DNA of 64,000 bases from Chryseobacterium sp. JAH (GTDB taxonomy: Bacteria > Bacteroidota > Bacteroidia > Flavobacteriales > Weeksellaceae), in assembly GCF_001507335.1 (NCBI RefSeq), contig NZ_LMAH01000001.1:372001-436000 (forward strand), given 5' to 3'. The notes below the pieces were generated by a model. That model made no database searches. It saw nothing but the letters and a program-made list of their open reading frames with translations, and was not told the origin of the DNA. A program made the translations under genes and the position numbers. The stretch's first letter is position 1, and each line of letters begins with the position of its first letter. Positions 60,731 to 64,000 of the stretch are shown piece after piece.

Positions 60731-62050
60731 ATGGCAGAATACAAATTATTGCTTCCTTCTATGGGTGAAGGCGTGATGGAAGCTACGGTGATCACTTGGT
60801 TATTCAATGAAGGTGATCAGGTAAAAGAAGATGATTCGGTAGTTGAAATTGCAACAGACAAGGTAGATTCGGATGTTCCGACACCAGTTTCGGGGAAAAT
60901 CATAAAGATTTTAAAACAAAAAGACGAAGTTGCAAAAGTAGGTGAAGCCATCGCTATTTTAGAAATTGAAGGAGAAGGCGGAAGTACAGCTTCAGAAGAA
61001 GTAAAAACTGAAACCCCAACTCCTGATGCAGAAACAATTAAAGCAATTGAAGAGCCTTTAAATCCAACCGCTACTTCTCATGTAGAATTTTCAGGAGATC
61101 TTTACCTTTCTCCACTTGTAAAATCTATTGCTCAACAGGAAAACATTTCTGAATCTGAACTAAAAACCATCAAAGGAAGTGGTTTGGAAGGAAGAATCAC
61201 CAAAGAAGATATACTATCACACGTTTCCAACAGAGGAAACCAGCCTCAACAGGCAGTTCAACAACAAACTGCTCCTACGCAGACAGTGTCTACTCCACCA
61301 GCAGTAACTTCAGCTCCGGCATCTACAATTTCTGTAGCTGCGGGTGACGAGATCATTCCAATGGACAGAATGAGAAAAATCATCGCTGAAAACATGGTTA
61401 AGGCAAAACACATTGCTCCACACGTCACTTCTTTCATCGAAACCGACGTAACTAACGTTGTAAAATGGAGAGCAAAGAACAAAGATATGTTCGAAAAACG
61501 TGAAGGTGAAAAACTGACGTTCATGCCGATTTTTGTAAAAGCAATTGTAAAGGCAATCCAGGATTTCCCAATGATCAATGTTTCTATTAATGGTGATAAT
61601 ATCATTAAGAAGAAAAATATCAATATCGGTATGGCAACTGCTTTGCCAGACGGAAATCTTATTGTTCCTGTCATCAAAAATGCAGATCAGCTGTCATTGT
61701 CAGGTTTAGCAAAAGCCATCAACGATTTAGCGTACAGAGCAAGAAATAAAAAATTAAGACCTGAAGATACTCAGGGTGCGACATACACCATTTCTAACGT
61801 AGGAAGCTTTGGAAATCTAATGGGAACACCTATTATTCCTCAGCCTCAGGTGGCGATTATGGCCATCGGAGCTATTGTTAAAAAACCTGCAGTTCTTGAA
61901 ACGAAAGATGGTGATGTTATCGCAATCCGTCAGTTGATGTTTATGTCTCACTCTTACGATCACAGAGTAGTAGACGGTTCTCTAGGTGGAATGATGCTAA
62001 AACATGTTCACGATTACCTTCAAAACTGGGATTTGAACACTGAGATATAA
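60731..62050 (+). CDS. 2-oxo acid dehydrogenase E2 (dihydrolipoamide acyltransferase)
   Basis: The 439-residue protein is an E2 core of a 2-oxo acid dehydrogenase complex. Domains in order: lipoyl (1-76, with lipoylated Lys44 in ATDKVDS), an Ala/Pro/Thr/Gln-rich linker, a peripheral-subunit-binding domain (about 126-162, YLSPLVKSIAQQENISESEL), a second linker and the catalytic domain (about 210-439). The active-site motif SHSYDHRVVDG puts His411 and Asp415 in place. It could serve pyruvate, branched-chain oxoacid or oxoglutarate dehydrogenase; the single lipoyl domain and sequence favour branched-chain or pyruvate. E1 and E3 genes are not nearby. Confidence 0.92.
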   Translation: MAEYKLLLPSMGEGVMEATVITWLFNEGDQVKEDDSVVEIATDKVDSDVPTPVSGKIIKILKQKDEVAKVGEAIAILEIEGEGGSTASEEVKTETPTPDAETIKAIEEPLNPTATSHVEFSGDLYLSPLVKSIAQQENISESELKTIKGSGLEGRITKEDILSHVSNRGNQPQQAVQQQTAPTQTVSTPPAVTSAPASTISVAAGDEIIPMDRMRKIIAENMVKAKHIAPHVTSFIETDVTNVVKWRAKNKDMFEKREGEKLTFMPIFVKAIVKAIQDFPMINVSINGDNIIKKKNINIGMATALPDGNLIVPVIKNADQLSLSGLAKAINDLAYRARNKKLRPEDTQGATYTISNVGSFGNLMGTPIIPQPQVAIMAIGAIVKKPAVLETKDGDVIAIRQLMFMSHSYDHRVVDGSLGGMMLKHVHDYLQNWDLNTEI

Positions 62051-62090
62051 GTAATGAATTGGTAATGAATAATTACCTTCAATTTAATAT

Positions 62091-62123
62091 AGCCTTCGAT
62101 TTTTTTTTCGGAGGCTTTTTTTT
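62091..62123 (+). terminator. Terminator of the E2 gene
   Basis: An 8-bp stem (agccttcg / cggaggct, one G-T pair) with a T-rich loop, followed by T8, about 40 bp past the stop codon. Confidence 0.75.
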
Positions 62124-62302
62124 GAATTTGAAATTCTTTGTTTTAAACAATAGCAGAATAATCTAAGTCCAATATAATACGTGAGAGGTGTAGATTAAAT
62201 TAAAGCGATCTCTACCGCACAGTCATTACGAATTTCAAAATTCACACATCTAAATTTGATTAAAAATTTTCATATTCGTAAAAAATAATTTAGATTTGAT
62301 GC

Positions 62303-63667
62303 ATGCGTAGAATTTTCATCTACTTCCGCCAAGGTCTTAAAACATCTTTCGATAACATCCGAAACGAACAACTGAAGTATAACCTGCTTCAGGCAATTCC
62401 CTTTTGGATAGGGTCGGTGATTACCGGTTTTTTTGCGGTAATGTATGCCAAAATATTTGCTTGGGGAGAAAATCTCCTTCATTTTATCCTCAACTGGCAC
62501 GACTGGATGATTTTTTTTATCGCTCCAGTCGGCTTTGTCCTTTCCTGGTGGCTGGTCAAAGAATTTGCACCATACGCAAAGGGCAGTGGAATTCCGCAAG
62601 TGATGGCAGCCGTTGAATTAGCCAATCCAAAAGAACACAAGAAAATAAGAAGTCTTTTAAGTTTAAAAATCATTGTTTTTAAAATTATCTCATCCGTTGT
62701 TTTGGTTATCGGAGGTGGTGCTGTAGGTCGTGAAGGTCCAACGATTCAGATTGCAGGATCAGTTTTCAGAAAAGTGAATGAATACTTACCACAATGGTGG
62801 CCAAAAATTTCAAAGAAAAACATGATCATGACAGGTGCAGCAGCAGGATTGGCAGCTGCTTTTAATACACCTCTCGGCGGCATTGTTTTTGCAGTAGAGG
62901 AACTATCAAAAACACATATCAACTACTTTAAAACAGCCCTGTTTACGGCTGTGATTATTGCGGGTTTAACGGCACAGACTTTAGCAGGTTCATATTTATA
63001 TTTAGGATATCCAAAAACCAATGATGTTTCATTAATGGTCATGTTTCCGATTATTCTTGTTGGTGGTGTGGCAGGAATTTTAGCAAGTCAGCTTTCTGTA
63101 ACCATGCTTAAAATGAATGACTGGAAAAAGAGAAAATTAAAAACCGATAAAGCCAACGTTTTATTTCTCGTGGGTTGTGCTTTACTAATCGCTTGTATCT
63201 CTTTTTTTATAAGTCGCGAAATTTTAGGTTCAGGAAAAGAAATCATGGAAAGGGTACTTTTCACTCAGGACAAACATGAAGACTGGTATGTTCCTATTCT
63301 AAGAATGTTGGGGCCAGCATTATCCTTTACGTCCGGCGGTGCTGGTGGAATTTTTGCTCCGGCTTTAACAGCGGGCGCAAGTATCGGTTCTGTGATTTCA
63401 GGCGCCATTCATTTAACGCCAAATGAGACCAACGTTGTGATTCTTGCCGGAATGGTTGCTTTTCTTACAGGTATCACGAGAGCACCATTTACATCTGCTA
63501 TTATTGTTTTGGAAATGACAGACAGACATTCGCTGATTTTTCATTTAATGTTGGCAGGAATGGTCTCTTCCATTGCTTCTATTTTAGTGAGCAGACATTC
63601 TCTGTACGATGTTTTGAAGGTGAATTTTCTTGCAGAAATCAGAAGCAAAGAAAATGAAACAGTCTAA
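62303..63667 (+). CDS. ClC-family chloride/proton antiporter or channel
   Basis: The 454-residue integral membrane protein has the three ClC selectivity stretches: GSGIPQV near 95-101, GREGPTIQ near 144-151 (the gating glutamate) and GGAGGIFAPAL near 347-357. The AVEELSKTH stretch near 194-202 corresponds to the inner proton glutamate of the E. coli antiporter, so exchange rather than pure channel activity is likely. There is no cytoplasmic CBS domain. TAGATTTG lies 4 bp before the ATG and TAAATTTG at 62251-62258; either may be the -7 box. Confidence 0.92.
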   Translation: MRRIFIYFRQGLKTSFDNIRNEQLKYNLLQAIPFWIGSVITGFFAVMYAKIFAWGENLLHFILNWHDWMIFFIAPVGFVLSWWLVKEFAPYAKGSGIPQVMAAVELANPKEHKKIRSLLSLKIIVFKIISSVVLVIGGGAVGREGPTIQIAGSVFRKVNEYLPQWWPKISKKNMIMTGAAAGLAAAFNTPLGGIVFAVEELSKTHINYFKTALFTAVIIAGLTAQTLAGSYLYLGYPKTNDVSLMVMFPIILVGGVAGILASQLSVTMLKMNDWKKRKLKTDKANVLFLVGCALLIACISFFISREILGSGKEIMERVLFTQDKHEDWYVPILRMLGPALSFTSGGAGGIFAPALTAGASIGSVISGAIHLTPNETNVVILAGMVAFLTGITRAPFTSAIIVLEMTDRHSLIFHLMLAGMVSSIASILVSRHSLYDVLKVNFLAEIRSKENETV

Positions 63668-63734
63668 ATTTTTCTACCCCAGCAAGAATTTTTGTAAATC
63701 ATCAAATTATTTTCACCATATAATATCTGATTTA

Positions 63735-63765
63735 TTGTGTATTACAAATATAATTCATATTTTTG
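63735..63765 (+). promoter_or_regulatory. Candidate rpsF promoter
   Basis: TTG (63735-63737), a 20-nt spacer and TATTTTTG (63758-63765), 34 bp before the rpsF ATG; a reasonable Bacteroidota -33/-7 pair. Confidence 0.45.
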
Positions 63766-63799
63766 CACCTCGAAATAATTAACAAATTCATTTAACATT

Positions 63800-64000
63800 A
63801 TGAACAATTACGAAACTGTTTTCATTTTAACTCCCGTTCTATCTGAAGCTCAGGTGGAGGAAGCAGTGAACAAGTATGTAGATCTTTTAAAAGAAAAGAA
63901 CTGTGAGATTGTCACTAAAGAAAATTGGGGATTGAAGAAATTAGCTTATCCGATTCAATTAAAAAAGAACGGATTCTACACTTTAATCGAGTTTAAAGGT
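63800..64000 (+). CDS. rpsF: 30S ribosomal protein S6 (truncated by the window end)
   Basis: Sixty-seven residues are visible: [15 protein letters not shown] at the start, the helix [15 protein letters not shown] and [17 protein letters not shown] near 46-62, all typical of S6, which binds 16S rRNA with S18 in the platform. The rest lies beyond the window edge. In most bacteria rpsR and rplI follow in the same operon. Confidence 0.95.
   Translation, partial: MNNYETVFILTPVLSEAQVEEAVNKYVDLLKEKNCEIVTKENWGLKKLAYPIQLKKNGFYTLIEFKG

Noticed and set aside
1..64000. CRISPR arrays, tRNA/rRNA genes, insertion sequences, prophage
   Set aside because: No regularly spaced repeats, cloverleaf or rRNA sequences, transposase or phage structural genes were seen; the T6SS pair is not phage.

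Overview
The window comes from an AT-rich member of the Bacteroidota, most likely a Flavobacteriales/Weeksellaceae bacterium of the Chryseobacterium type. Evidence: proteins carrying a type IX secretion (T9SS) C-terminal sorting domain that ends in FIKK or similar; a mevalonate-pathway kinase; an F1Fo ATP synthase operon without the beta and epsilon genes; many upstream regions with the Bacteroidota -7 box TAnnTTTG and no Shine-Dalgarno sequence; and a Bacteroidota-type contractile secretion (T6SSiii) gene pair. Most of the window is ordinary chromosome. I see no rRNA, tRNA, CRISPR array, insertion sequence or prophage.

Layout. 1-5.2 kb: a truncated membrane protein, menB, a TPR protein and gyrA, all on the minus strand. 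5.3-8.3 kb: a small accessory block with DUF4286, three tiny exported basic proteins that share an unusual promoter-like motif, a GNAT acetyltransferase, a DUF421 membrane protein whose frame is broken exactly at a canonical slippery heptamer, and a TonB-C-like exported protein. 8.7-11.5 kb: uvrA. 11.7-13.4 kb: a Crp-type regulator, a DJ-1/PfpI protein and a small monooxygenase-like protein. 13.5-15.9 kb: an isolated tssE-tssF pair. 16.1-16.2 kb: interspersed repeats with a GC-rich hairpin. 16.2-19.5 kb: an amino-acid permease, DUF4920 and an M14 peptidase. 19.5-20.9 kb: about 850 bp of AT-rich non-coding DNA with operator-like boxes leading into an XRE regulator.

20.9-28.4 kb: a T9SS cargo protein, proline dehydrogenase, a UbiA prenyltransferase with a mevalonate kinase, an MFS transporter, and a thiolase followed by a decayed small membrane-protein gene. 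28.5-32.9 kb: small membrane/exported proteins, an ECF sigma/anti-sigma/outer-membrane protein cassette, and an M43 metalloprotease lipoprotein. 33-37.8 kb: NupG-like transporter, bifunctional nuclease, EtfBA and an SDR. 37.9-39.9 kb: two T9SS cargo proteins, one preceded by a 33-bp perfect palindrome. 40-47.6 kb: M20 dipeptidase, His-rich lipoprotein, and the udk-ftsB / mutA-dinB-methyltransferase run, then a CNNM/CBS protein with clpS. 47.8-53.2 kb: atpI-position protein, atpB-E-F-H-A-G. 53.4-64 kb: membrane protein, ffh, three beta-barrel proteins, phoH, SAM hydrolase, an E2 acyltransferase, a ClC antiporter and the start of rpsF.

Functional links. EtfAB, thiolase, proline dehydrogenase, the E2 subunit, menaquinone synthesis (MenB) and ATP synthase belong to aerobic respiratory metabolism of amino and acyl substrates. 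UvrA, GyrA, Ffh, ClpS and S6 are housekeeping. I found no clearly new multi-gene system. The observations most worth checking are the shared GG-N10-G promoter motif before three tiny exported proteins, the slippery-site DUF421 gene, the interspersed hairpin element, the CRP-type site beside a Crp regulator, and the operator-like region before the XRE gene.
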